A DNA stretch of 64,000 nucleotides from JBBECE01 sp040881985 (lineage in GTDB: Bacteria > Pseudomonadota > Alphaproteobacteria > Rhizobiales > Devosiaceae): positions 110,283 to 174,282 of the forward strand of contig JBBECE010000005.1 in NCBI GenBank assembly GCA_040881985.1, read 5' to 3'. Made by a program: the position numbers and the translations under genes. Shown here in pieces: positions 25,293 to 33,769 of the stretch (positions are counted from its first letter, which is position 1; each line of letters opens with the position of its first letter). The notes under the pieces were generated by a model. The model worked only from the letters and a program-made list of their open reading frames with translations, ran no database searches and was not told the DNA's origin.

Positions 25293-25966
25293 GGCTTTCT
25301 CTCCCGGAACCTGACGAGATCGCCGGGCGTTAAGATCGTCGGCGGCACCCTTGCCGCGTCGAAATTGCCGAAGTCCGTTTTCCCGATGACGTGCCAGCCC
25401 GAGCGGATCGTGGTCGCGGCGATCGCCGTTTGAGCCGCCGCGAAGAGTACCGAGCCCGCCGGCACCGCTTCGCGCACCTCGCGCCGTCGCGGCACGGTCC
25501 AATCGTCGGCGTGCAGCCCGAGATAGACAAAGCCCGGCGCAAATCCGGTCGCCAGCACCCGCACCGGGGATGCTGTGTGGAACCCGACGAAGTCGCGCGC
25601 GTTCTTGCCGAGGCTCTCGCAGATTTCTGCAAGGTCGGGGCCGAATTCCCCGCCATAATCGACCGCGATGTCGTGCCTGGTCGACGGCGGGTTGCCTCCC
25701 GGATCGAACGAGCCGAGCCTCAGCCGCAGCTCGCCCGCCAGCGTCGCGTAATCCGTCGCCGCCGGATCGTAGCGCACCAGCACCGAGACGAGGTTGGAGG
25801 CGCTTTCGACCGCGCCGGGCGGCGGCTCCTTGTCGAGCGCCCGCGCAAAAGCGATGGCGGCACGGTTCGCCGCGTCGGTCAGCTGTTCGGCGAAACGCAC
25901 CAGCACACCCTGGTCCCCGAGCGGGACAAGGCGGGCACGCGGCAGGGGCGCTTTGGTGTCGGCCAT
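25289..25966 (-). CDS. pxpB: 5-oxoprolinase subunit B (KipI-like)
   Basis: 225 residues, first gene of the operon. ARLVPLGDQGVLVRFAEQLT opens the protein; the C-terminal cyclophilin-like domain has VRVLATGFAPGFVYLGL, VPRRREVREAVPAGSVLFAA and SGWHVIGKTDFGNFD. These match KipI/PxpB. Translational coupling to pxpC by the 4-base overlap indicates equimolar subunits. Confidence 0.95.
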   Translation of the reverse strand: MADTKAPLPRARLVPLGDQGVLVRFAEQLTDAANRAAIAFARALDKEPPPGAVESASNLVSVLVRYDPAATDYATLAGELRLRLGSFDPGGNPPSTRHDIAVDYGGEFGPDLAEICESLGKNARDFVGFHTASPVRVLATGFAPGFVYLGLHADDWTVPRRREVREAVPAGSVLFAAAQTAIAATTIRSGWHVIGKTDFGNFDAARVPPTILTPGDLVRFRERKP

Positions 25967-26003
25967 GCGCCCTACACTAAGCGAACCGCGCGGCTGCGCC
26001 AGT

Positions 26004-26585
26004 TCAGAGATCGAGGCGCATCAGCGGCCGGTTGGGGATACGCCGCGCGACTTCGGTGAATCCGGCTTTGACGAACACCGGCGCCGAGCCGACATAAAGG
26101 CTCATGGCGTTGGACGTTGCCGAGCGCTGCATCGGGCAAGCCTCGAGGCGTTTCGCCCCGTGCTGCCGCGCGAAGTCGACCGCGGCCCTGACCATCTGGT
26201 GGCTCAACCCCTTGCCGCGATGGCTGGCGAGGAAGAAAAAGCAGGTAATCGCCCATACGCCGCGATCGTCCGTCTCCTCCGCCTCGAGCGGACGGGACGA
26301 GGCGCGTGGCGAATTGAACCGGGGCACCTCGGCGCGACGCGTCACCTGCACCCAGCCAACGCAGGTCTCGTCCTCAAACGCCAACAGCCCCGGCGGCGGC
26401 GACTTGACGAAACGTCGCTTGATGAGCGCCTTCGAGCCTTTGGATGTCGCCTTCGCCCGCTCGGCATGCGATTGGCGCCAATGCATGCACCAGCAGCCGT
26501 AACAGGCCCCCGAGGGTCCGAAGAGCTTCTCGAAATCCTCCCAGCGGTCCTTCGTCGCTGGGATAATCCGCAGCCCCTCACCCAT
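26004..26585 (-). CDS. GNAT-family N-acetyltransferase
   Basis: 193 residues. The acetyl-CoA-binding motif A is visible as ITCFFFLASHRGKGLSHQMV (RGKG loop), with motif B near LEACPMQ and AGFTEVARR at the end. The N-terminus has a Cys/Trp cluster GACYGCWCMHW and a strand GLLAFEDETCVGWVQV, typical of a subgroup of unknown substrate. The start overlaps the stop of the upstream dehydrogenase gene by 8 bases. Confidence 0.88.
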   Translation of the reverse strand: MGEGLRIIPATKDRWEDFEKLFGPSGACYGCWCMHWRQSHAERAKATSKGSKALIKRRFVKSPPPGLLAFEDETCVGWVQVTRRAEVPRFNSPRASSRPLEAEETDDRGVWAITCFFFLASHRGKGLSHQMVRAAVDFARQHGAKRLEACPMQRSATSNAMSLYVGSAPVFVKAGFTEVARRIPNRPLMRLDL

Positions 26586-27474
26586 CGCGGAATCTCTCTT
26601 CGAGATAGTCGACGATTTCCGGCACGTATTTGTCGCCCCAGCCAGCGGCCATCGCCGCCTTCAGCGCCGCGAGGGTACCCGGCGCCATAGGCGAGATTTT
26701 GCCGAGATCGGCCACCATTTGCGCGTAGTAGCCGACATCCTTGCCGGCATTGGCGATCGAAAATGCCAGTCTCGTCCGGTCGCCATCGATCGCCTCGGCC
26801 TTGACCACGTCCATCATCCCGGATTTGAGCGGTCCCGCCGCCATCACGTCGTAAAGTTTCTGCCGCGGCACGCCGGCATGATCGGCCATGACGAACGCCT
26901 CGGACATGGCGACCGCCGTCGTCATCGCGAAGAAATTGTTGATCAGCTTCAGAGTATGCCCAGCGCCGAGCGGGCCGACGTGAAAGACATTCTCGCCCAA
27001 ATCCCGCAGTACCGGCTCGACCCGCGCAAAATCCTCCGCCGCACCCGCCGCCATGATGTTGAGCTTGCCCTCGCGGCCGTGGCTCGGGGTGCGGCCAAGC
27101 GGGGTATCCATGTAGCGCCCGCCCGCCGCTTCGACCTCTTTGGCGATCTTCAGCGTCGAGCCGGGGAGCGACGTGCCGAAATCGAGCACCATCTTGCCCG
27201 GCGTCAGCCCCGCGATTACGCCGTCGGGCCCGAACATCCGCGCCTCGACCGAGGCGGAATTGTCCATGCAGAGCATGGTGATCTCGCTCGCCGCGGCAAC
27301 TTCGCGGGCGGTCTTGACTTCCTTTGCCCCGCGCTTGACCGCCGCCTCGACATTGGGGCGCGAGCGGTTCGCCGCGACGGTCAGCGAGTAGCCGAGCGAT
27401 TGCAGCCGCTCGACCATGGCAGAGCCCATCAGCCCGAGGCCGATGAATCCGATCGCCGGTTTCGCATCAGCCAT
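26578..27474 (-). CDS. NAD(P)-dependent beta-hydroxyacid dehydrogenase (3-hydroxyisobutyrate dehydrogenase family)
   Basis: 298 residues from the ATG at 27474. The Rossmann start IGFIGLGLMGSAMVERL, MVLDFGTSLPGSTLKIAKEV, the substrate loop DTPLGRTPSHGREGKL and the catalytic Lys in GHTLKLINNFFAM identify the family. In most members the substrate loop is DAPVSGG; here it is DTPLGRTP, pointing to a different hydroxyacid. It lies in a minus-strand run with an aldo/keto reductase and formate dehydrogenase. Confidence 0.9.
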   Translation of the reverse strand: MADAKPAIGFIGLGLMGSAMVERLQSLGYSLTVAANRSRPNVEAAVKRGAKEVKTAREVAAASEITMLCMDNSASVEARMFGPDGVIAGLTPGKMVLDFGTSLPGSTLKIAKEVEAAGGRYMDTPLGRTPSHGREGKLNIMAAGAAEDFARVEPVLRDLGENVFHVGPLGAGHTLKLINNFFAMTTAVAMSEAFVMADHAGVPRQKLYDVMAAGPLKSGMMDVVKAEAIDGDRTRLAFSIANAGKDVGYYAQMVADLGKISPMAPGTLAALKAAMAAGWGDKYVPEIVDYLEERFRDG

Positions 27475-27488
27475 GCCGTGTCCCTTAG

Positions 27489-28400
27489 CTACTCCGCCTG
27501 CAGCCACTTCACGTCGTCGGGGCTTAAGTCGACCGACGCCGCGCCGAGCGAATCCTGCAATTCGCCGGGGGTCAACGGACCGATCAGCGCCACCAGCGGG
27601 AAACTCTGCCGCAACGTCCAGGCCAGCGCAATCCGGTTGGCGCTGACGCCGCGTTTCGCCCCAAGTTCATAGGCGCGGCGACGGCGTTCGAGATTGCGTT
27701 CCGAGAACCAGCACCTGACCAGTTCCGGGTCCGCCGATTGGGCTGTGTCGGCCCGGTCGGTAAAAAACCCGCGCGCCTGCGCCGACCACGAATAGAGCCC
27801 GACTTCGCCGCCCGCGAGCAGTTTCCCCCAATCCGGCCCGTTGGCGGCGAGCACACCCTTCCAGACCGGCTGTACCAACTCGGCCAGCGAGAAATTGTAG
27901 CTCAGCGCCGTCGGCAGCTTCACCCCGCGGTCGAGCACATAGGCGATGGCTTCCTCGACGCGCTGCAGCGTCCAGTTGGAGAACCCGTACTCTCCGATCC
28001 GCCCGGCATGGGCCTCGGCGAGCATCGCATCGACAAATTCGGCGACCGGCACATCGATATTGTCGCGATGCATTACATAGACATCGATCTTGTCCGTTCC
28101 CAACCGGTCGAGCGATTGCGTCAGTTGCTCGTGGACCGCCGCGGGGTTGCAGTTGGGCGTGTGTGCGCCCTTGCCGATCAGGGTCAGCTCGTTGCGGACG
28201 CCGCGCCGCTTCATCCAGCCGCCGAAGAGGGCCTCCGCTTCGCCCTTCCGGTAGAGCCATGCGGTGTCGAATATGTCCCCGCCCGCCTCGACATAGGCGT
28301 CGTACATTTGATCGGCATGCGCGTCGGTTTCCATGCCGACCGTGCCGAGCGCCAGCTGCGCCACCGGCCGCTTGAGGCCGGGCATGTTGATTTTCTGCAT
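27489..28400 (-). CDS. Aldo/keto reductase
   Basis: 303-residue TIM-barrel reductase. Catalytic residues: Asp and Tyr in IFDTAWLYRKGEAE, Lys in LIGKGAH, His in YVMHRDN. The cofactor end IALAWTLRQSFPLVALIG is present. Substrate unknown. It sits 14 bases upstream of the hydroxyacid dehydrogenase and 27 bases after formate dehydrogenase, so the three may share a transcript. Confidence 0.9.
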   Translation of the reverse strand: MQKINMPGLKRPVAQLALGTVGMETDAHADQMYDAYVEAGGDIFDTAWLYRKGEAEALFGGWMKRRGVRNELTLIGKGAHTPNCNPAAVHEQLTQSLDRLGTDKIDVYVMHRDNIDVPVAEFVDAMLAEAHAGRIGEYGFSNWTLQRVEEAIAYVLDRGVKLPTALSYNFSLAELVQPVWKGVLAANGPDWGKLLAGGEVGLYSWSAQARGFFTDRADTAQSADPELVRCWFSERNLERRRRAYELGAKRGVSANRIALAWTLRQSFPLVALIGPLTPGELQDSLGAASVDLSPDDVKWLQAE

Positions 28401-28427
28401 CGAATGTTTGGTGCCCCCGGCCCCGCC

Positions 28428-29627
28428 TCAGCCCCGCCTATCGGTCGTTTCCTTGTACCCTTTGGTCGCATTGCCGGCCGAGTAGGAGCGGGCGCCCGTC
28501 CCGGCAAGTTTGCCGCCTTCGACAATGACATATTCCGGCCGCAACGGTCTGCCGTCGAACCAGCACTCCAGAATTTCTCTCACCCCGGCGGCGTAACGCG
28601 CTTGCGCCGACAGCGTCGAGCCCGAGACGTGTGGCGTCATCCCCTGATGCGGCATTTCGCGCCAGGGATGGTTCTTGGGCGCGGGCTGCGGAAACCACAC
28701 GTCGCCCGCATAGCCGGCGAGCTGGCCGCTGCGCAACGCATCGACGACCGCGTCGCGATTGACGATCTTGCCGCGCGCCGTATTGACGAGGTAAGCGCCC
28801 TTGTGCATACGGCCGATCAATTTGGCGTTGAACAAATCCTCGGTTTCCGGATGCAGCGGCGCGTTGATCGTCACTACGTCGCATACCGGCACCATCGCGG
28901 CGGCGGTCTCGTGAAAGGTCAGCCCCAGCTCCTTTTCGATCTCGGGCGCGAGCCGGTGGCGGTCGGTGTAATGCAGCTTCACGTCGAAGGGTTTCAGGCG
29001 GCGCAGCACCGCGAGCCCGATACGGCCGGCTGCGACGGTGCCGACATTCATTCCTTCAAGATCATAAGCCCGCGCCACGCAGTCGGCGATGTTCCAGCCT
29101 CCCTTAATCACCCATTCGTGCGAGGGAATATAGTTGCGCACCAGCGACAGGATCATCATCACCACGTGCTCGGCGACGCTGATCGAATTGCAGTAGGTGA
29201 CTTCGGCGACGGTGATTTTCGCCTTCATCGCCGCGTCGAGATCAACATGATCGGAGCCGACGCCGGCGGTGATCGCGAGTTTGAGTTTCGGCGCCTGGGC
29301 AATACGCTCGGCGGTCAGATAAGCCGGCCAGAACGGCTGTGAAATGACGATTTCGGCGTCGGCAAGCTCCCGAACAAACGTCGACTCCGGCCGATCCTTG
29401 TCGGAGGTGACGACGAGCTTGTGGCCTTGCCCCTCGAGCCATCCCCGCAACCCGAGCGCGCCTGAGACGGAGCCCAGGAGAGCCCCCGGCGCGAAATCCA
29501 CGGCGCGCGGGCTCGGCAGCGTCTGTCCGCCCGGATACTGCGTGAGAACCGGGAGGTCGGCTCTGGGGTAGGACTTCGGATAGCCGTCGACCGGATCGTC
29601 GTAGAGGACGCACAAGACGTTGGACAT
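28428..29627 (-). CDS. fdh: NAD-dependent formate dehydrogenase
   Basis: Oxidises formate to CO2 with reduction of NAD+, cofactor-free D-2-hydroxyacid dehydrogenase fold. 399 residues, close to the well-studied Pseudomonas enzyme. Start MSNVLCVLYDDPVDGYPKSY with GGAGGAG upstream. GTVAAGRIGLAVLRRLKPFD is the dinucleotide-binding stretch, followed by Asp in HYTDRH (NAD preference). LVNTARGKIVNRDAVVDAL carries the catalytic Arg, WFPQPAPKNHPW the conserved Gln and GMTPHVSGSTLSAQARY the catalytic His. Likely used in C1 metabolism or NADH supply. Confidence 0.96.
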   Translation of the reverse strand: MSNVLCVLYDDPVDGYPKSYPRADLPVLTQYPGGQTLPSPRAVDFAPGALLGSVSGALGLRGWLEGQGHKLVVTSDKDRPESTFVRELADAEIVISQPFWPAYLTAERIAQAPKLKLAITAGVGSDHVDLDAAMKAKITVAEVTYCNSISVAEHVVMMILSLVRNYIPSHEWVIKGGWNIADCVARAYDLEGMNVGTVAAGRIGLAVLRRLKPFDVKLHYTDRHRLAPEIEKELGLTFHETAAAMVPVCDVVTINAPLHPETEDLFNAKLIGRMHKGAYLVNTARGKIVNRDAVVDALRSGQLAGYAGDVWFPQPAPKNHPWREMPHQGMTPHVSGSTLSAQARYAAGVREILECWFDGRPLRPEYVIVEGGKLAGTGARSYSAGNATKGYKETTDRRG

Positions 29628-29804
29628 CGTTGGTCTCCTCCCAGCAAGAGAGCCCAGTATTCGGGAGCGGCGAACGGGATGCAAGGTGGCTGAAACGAGC
29701 CCTGGCGAATGACCTGTCGCCGAGGCCCAAGACTTGGGCTCGCCGACCGCTTCTGTAACGATGCTTGGTTTGCCGAGGCAATGCCACTCGAAAAGTAATC
29801 CGCG

Positions 29805-30200
29805 CTACCGGACTGCTCCGGTCGGGTCACCCAACTTCCTGTTGAGCACCGCCGCCTCCTGTGCCAAACGGCGGATCGCGTCCAGATCGACCTCGGTCCC
29901 CTCGCGAATATCGAGAGACGCCATTTCAAACTTTCCGCCGGGCTTGAACCGGTTCTCGATTGAGCGCAGCCGCTGCCCGCGCCAGAACCCGATCAGCACC
30001 CGCGTCGCTTCGGCGCGGATAAGCAGCGCCGGGCCCTTTGCAGAATAGACGAGATGGCCCCATTTGACGGCTTCCTCGAAGGCCGCCGCCTTTCGCACTG
30101 CCTCGCGCAAGGTCTCGACCAGCGGGCGCTGCCAGCCCACCAGCGCCTTCACATACTCATCCGGATTGGCTGCGGGCGTTACCTTGCGCACCGCCTTCAT
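29805..30200 (-). CDS. DUF1801-domain protein
   Basis: 131 residues from the ATG at 30200. The family pattern is clear: NPDEYVKALVGWQRPLVETL, EEAVKWGHLVYSAKGPALLI and VLIGFWRGQRL. The start is uncertain: GAGGAG abuts the ATG and is better spaced for an in-frame GTG at 30191; an open frame continues upstream. Distantly related to the pair at 20507-21390. Function unknown. Confidence 0.82.
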   Translation of the reverse strand: MKAVRKVTPAANPDEYVKALVGWQRPLVETLREAVRKAAAFEEAVKWGHLVYSAKGPALLIRAEATRVLIGFWRGQRLRSIENRFKPGGKFEMASLDIREGTEVDLDAIRRLAQEAAVLNRKLGDPTGAVR

Positions 30201-30597
30201 CTCCTCGAACGCATAGGTTATTTGCGGGAATTTGTTAACCGGCACTGGGCGTGAAGGCAACATCGCGGTGACACATGTTCCGAGCGGTTCGCCGGGACGG
30301 GATGTAGCGGTCCTTGGTGCCGAGAGCCGAGGCGTTTTATCGCCCACACAAGTGCGATCTGCCCGTCCTCGAGACAATTGGTGCAGGTCGAGGCAAGTTA
30401 TTCCCGCGAAGGGCGCAGAGCTTCGTCAGGCTGGTGGCGGGTCATCATCAAGGCTCCCCGGTCGCGCCCGGCGGCCGCCCCACCGGAGAGGGAACCGGCA
30501 CCCCTTAACCGCCCATTCACCCCATTCTCACGGACTACTGGCCGTTGGCCTGCTTAGCCACGATCTTTTGTCGCCCCGTGGGGCAAATTGGACGGCG
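30201..30597. other. Divergent intergenic region
   Basis: Separates DUF1801 (minus) from the coiled-coil gene (plus). The open frame through it is an upstream extension with no start signal. I see no repeat or RNA gene and cannot place a promoter with confidence. Confidence 0.5.
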
Positions 30598-32836
30598 ATG
30601 GACAAGGTCAAGGACTTCCGCGCGCGCTATTCCGGCATGGCGCAAGTTCCCGACGAGCCGGAGAGCCGCCGGGACATGGCGCTCTCTCGCTTGCGGAAGG
30701 CCTTTTCGTTCCTCGACAAGCCGGCCGATGCCGGCGCGGCCAAGGTCGAGGCACCGGAGAGGCCCACGCTCAGACGCGTCGCCACCGAGGCTTCGAGCGG
30801 CAATTCGAACCGCTCGTCAAGGCTCGCGGCTCCGGTGGGCAGGGCAGCTCAGTCTGAAGCCTGGCCCGCTGCACGAATCCCTGCCGTCAGTCAGCCCCTC
30901 GCACGCCGAGCAGTGGAGGAAGTGGCCAGGTCCGTCGATCAAATAGTTGCAGAAGAGGAAGCCAGGGAACTCGCGCGCCAGGCCGCGGCAGAAGCTGCCC
31001 GGGCCGCCGCGCGCAAGCCGGCGGAGGAGAAAGCCCGAGTCGAAACCGCCGCGCGCACGGCCGTCGAGGCGGAAGCCGAAGCCGTTTCCGGCGATGCGGT
31101 TGAAGAAGAAGCGCCCAAGGTGGCCGGCGAGGCGGAAGCCGAGGCCGCCGTCGTCGATGCGGTTGAAGAAGAAGCGCGCAGGGCGGCCGAAGCGGAAGCC
31201 CGCAAGGCGGAAGAAACCCTCACCCGCAAGGTCGCCGAAGCAAGGGCTCAAAAAGCCGCCGAGGCTGAGGCCCGCGAGACTGCGGAGGCGGAAGCGCGCA
31301 CAGCATCGGAGGAAGCCCGCAAGTCGGCTGAAGCGGAAGCCCACAAGGCCGCCGAAGCGGAAGTACGAAGGGTGGCCGAGGGCTTCGCGCTCAAGGCTGC
31401 CGAAGCGGAAGCACGCAGGGTGGCCGAATCCCTCGGGCTCAAGGCCGCTGAAGCGGAAGCGCGCCAGGCTGCCGAAGCGCAAGCGCACATGGCGGCGGAG
31501 GAACGCGCCCGCAAGGCGGAGGAAGCCCTGGCGCTCAAGGCCGCCGAGGAGGTAGCCCGAAAAGTCGCCGAAGCGGAAGCCCGCAAAGCGGCGGAAGCGC
31601 GCAGGGCGGCGGAGGAACGCGCCCGCAAGGCAGAGGAAGCCCTCGCACTCGAGGCGGCGGAGCAACGCGCCCGCAAGGCGGAGCAAGCCCTGGCGCTCAA
31701 GGCCGCCGAGGAAGTAGCCCGAAAAGCCGCCGAAGCGGAAGCCCGCAAAGCGGCAGAAGCGCGCAGGGCAGTGGAGGAACGCGCCCGCAAAGCGGAAGAA
31801 GCCCTCGCGCGCAAGGCGGCCGAGGAAGTAGCCCGAAAAGCCGCCGAAGCGGAAGCCCGCAAAGCGGCAGAAGNNNNNNNNNNNNNNNNNNNNNNNNNNN
31901 NNNNNNNNNNNNNNNNNNNNNNNNNNNNNNNNNNNNNNNNNNNNNNNNNNNNNNNNNNNNNNNNNNNNNNNNNCGCGCAGGGCAGTGGAGGAACGCGCCC
32001 GAAAAGCCGCCGAAGCGCGCAAGACTGCCGAGGCGGAAGCCCGAGCCCGCAAGGCTGCTGAAGCGGAAGCGCTGAAGGCGGCGGAGGAAGTGGCTCGAAA
32101 AGCCGCCGAGGCGGAAACTCGCAAGGCCGCGGAAGAAGCCCGCAAGACGGAGGAGGCCCTCGCACGCAAGACGGCCGAAGCGGCAGCCCAGGCCCTCGCA
32201 CGCAAACCGGCCGCCGCCCCATCCAGTCCTTCGCCGACCAAGATCGAAGACCCCGCCAAGCGGATGTTCGACCGGGGCCGCGCCGGCGGGGGCCTGGCGG
32301 CCTCAGCGCGCCCGCGCCGCGTCGCCAGCGTCTCGCTGCCGCTCAAGAAGCTCAAGCTATTCGTCATTCCCGCCATGGTCTTCATTGCGGTCGCCATTTT
32401 CGGCGGCTACTTTCTCAAGCCGCTGGACACGGCGGTCGCCTTTGTCGGTGGCCTGATATTCCCGCCGCCGCCGGTGACCATTCTTGCCGATGCCCAGTTC
32501 GAAATCTGCCAAACCGCCGTGCGCATCAACTGCGTCATCGACGGCGCCACGCTGTGGTACGGGGGTTCCGAGTTCCGCGTTGCCGATGTGGACGCGCCGC
32601 GGGTCTCCAACCCGCAATGCGCCTCCGAAGCCGAACTTGGCCGCCGGGCAACCGCGCGGCTGCTCGAACTCGTCAATGCCGGCCCGTTCGAGATCGCACC
32701 CTCGGGCGGCCGCGGCGAGGACCAGTATGGGCGCACGCTTCGCGTCCTGATGCGCGACGGCCAGTCGCTCGGCGGCATCCTTATCGACGAAGGTCTGGCT
32801 GAACCCTCGACAGGCTTCCGCCGCTACTGGTGCTGA
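30598..32836 (+). CDS. Long Ala/Glu/Arg/Lys coiled-coil protein with membrane anchor and SNase-like domain (interrupted by an assembly gap)
   Basis: Starts MDKVKDFRARYSGMAQVPDE. From about residue 100 it is a highly charged repetitive helix of AEARKAAE-type heptads (TolA-like), then a Pro/Ser linker, one membrane segment (KLFVIPAMVFIAVAIFGGYF, 32353-32412) and a C-terminal thermonuclease-like domain: NCVIDGATLWYGGSEFRVAD, VDAPRVSNPQC, LGRRATARLLELV and DQYGRTLRVL. In nucleases the first motif is DGDT and DAPE; here DGAT and DAPR, so activity is doubtful. The 100-N gap at 31874-31973 puts the two halves in different frames; joining the flanks directly restores one frame. Length is therefore unknown. 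Confidence 0.8.
31493..31873 (+). repeat. Coding tandem repeat, about 38 codons per unit
   Basis: Units of the type EERARKAEEALALKAAEEVA then RKAAEAEARKAAEARRA recur three times before the gap and once after it with near-identical DNA. The high identity explains why the assembly broke here. Confidence 0.8.
31874..31973. other. Assembly gap (100 N)
   Basis: A placeholder of exactly 100 N inside the repeat of the coiled-coil gene. The bases right of the gap (CGCGCAGGGCAGTGGAGGAA) continue the repeat copy left of it exactly as seen at 31759, so the true gap may be zero or a whole number of repeat units. Confidence 0.95.
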
Positions 32837-32956
32837 GCCAAGACAGCGGCGTCAAATCGCGCGGTGGTTCGATGGAGCGCCACAGACACGCTGAACTGCG
32901 TGCAGGCGAGAACCTCGTTCTCCGATACAGCCCCGTGCCGGTGCCGCATCAGGGCG

Positions 32957-33046
32957 TGGCGGGTGGGGAGGGATTCGAACCCCCGGAACGCTTGCGCGCC
33001 CGCCGGTTTTCAGGACCGGTGCATTCAACCGCTCTGCCACCCACCC
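32957..33046 (-). tRNA. tRNA-Ser (anticodon TGA)
   Basis: Minus-strand class II tRNA, 90 nt with encoded CCA. Acceptor GGGTGGG/CCCACCC, discriminator G, T arm GGGGG-TTCGAAT-CCCTC, anticodon stem CCGGT/ACCGG with loop CCTGAAA, and a long variable arm with GGGCGC-GCAA-GCGTTCC. Anticodon TGA reads UCA/UCG. Position 33 is C instead of the usual T. Confidence 0.95.
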
Positions 33047-33220
33047 GAAAAGCTCGTCCGGCGCGGCCCGGTCCCCTCCTAGCTTGGCGCGAAAACTCGC
33101 GCAAGTTTGTCCGAAATTGCGCCTTTCCCGAAGTGTGACAGATTCGCTCGCATTCGAACGAATGCCTTTAGCCCTCCGCAACCGGCGTCTGGCAATATCC
33201 ATGCCTCTTCAGAGGTGGAG

Positions 33221-33760
33221 ATGGCGATGCTCACACTTGCAAGGGCTGTCAGGCAATCCCGTCTGTCCAGGACGGTCATTTTGAACGCGATCAAGTCGGG
33301 CCGGCTTCCGGCGGCGAAGAACGCCAGTGGCCACTGGCAGATTGATGCCATCGCGCTCAGGGGTTTCATCAGGGCCCCAGAGGATCGGCGCAAATCCGAT
33401 CCCGGCGCACCCGACAGAGCTGAGTTCCGGGCGCTTGAGACTGAAGGCCGCGCGCTCAGGAAGCAGGTCGGTCTGCTCAAAAGGCAGGTCGGCGACCTGA
33501 AGGCCGACCGCGACCGTTGGGCCAAACAGGCCGAGCAGGCCGGAAGTCTCGCCCGTTCCAACCAGCGGGTGATGCGCCGCGCCAACAAAAACCTCGCCGA
33601 CCTGCGCCGCGAGGCGCTGATGGAGGCCAAGCAAGCCGCCGAGGCCGCCGCCCGTGAAGCGGAACGGCTCGGTGTTCCTGCCGCGCCCCCGCAGCCTTCG
33701 CGGATTTCGAGCGCCGAATGGAACCACCGGTTCGGCCTGCGGTCGTTGCGCTCGGCCTGA
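33221..33760 (+). CDS. HTH plus coiled-coil protein, putative DNA-binding
   Basis: 179 residues. The N-terminus (LTLARAVRQSRLSRTVILNAIKSGRLPAAKNASGHWQID, key parts LARAV, LSRTVILNAIKSGRL and WQID) resembles an excisionase/MerR-like winged helix. Residues 60-155 form a charged coiled coil (LRKQVGLLKRQVGDLKADRD, then EAKQAAEAAAREAERL). Starts at 33221 and 33227 are both possible; GGAG at 33217 fits the second better. Such HTH-coil proteins occur on plasmids and transposons, but this one is a single gene beside tRNA-Ser. Function unknown. Confidence 0.72.
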   Translation: MAMLTLARAVRQSRLSRTVILNAIKSGRLPAAKNASGHWQIDAIALRGFIRAPEDRRKSDPGAPDRAEFRALETEGRALRKQVGLLKRQVGDLKADRDRWAKQAEQAGSLARSNQRVMRRANKNLADLRREALMEAKQAAEAAAREAERLGVPAAPPQPSRISSAEWNHRFGLRSLRSA

Positions 33761-33769
33761 CCCGGCCGC

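Noticed and set aside
30507..30530. CtrA-type TTAA-N7-TTAA site upstream of the coiled-coil gene
   Set aside because: Only one half-site matches fully (the other reads TTCA), which is expected by chance.
30232..30597. Upstream extension of the coiled-coil protein
   Set aside because: No start signal and composition unlike the protein; the ATG at 30598 is the better start.
31880..31970. CRISPR array at the repeat gaps
   Set aside because: Both repeat regions are gapless tandem repeats without spacers of unique sequence; one is coding.
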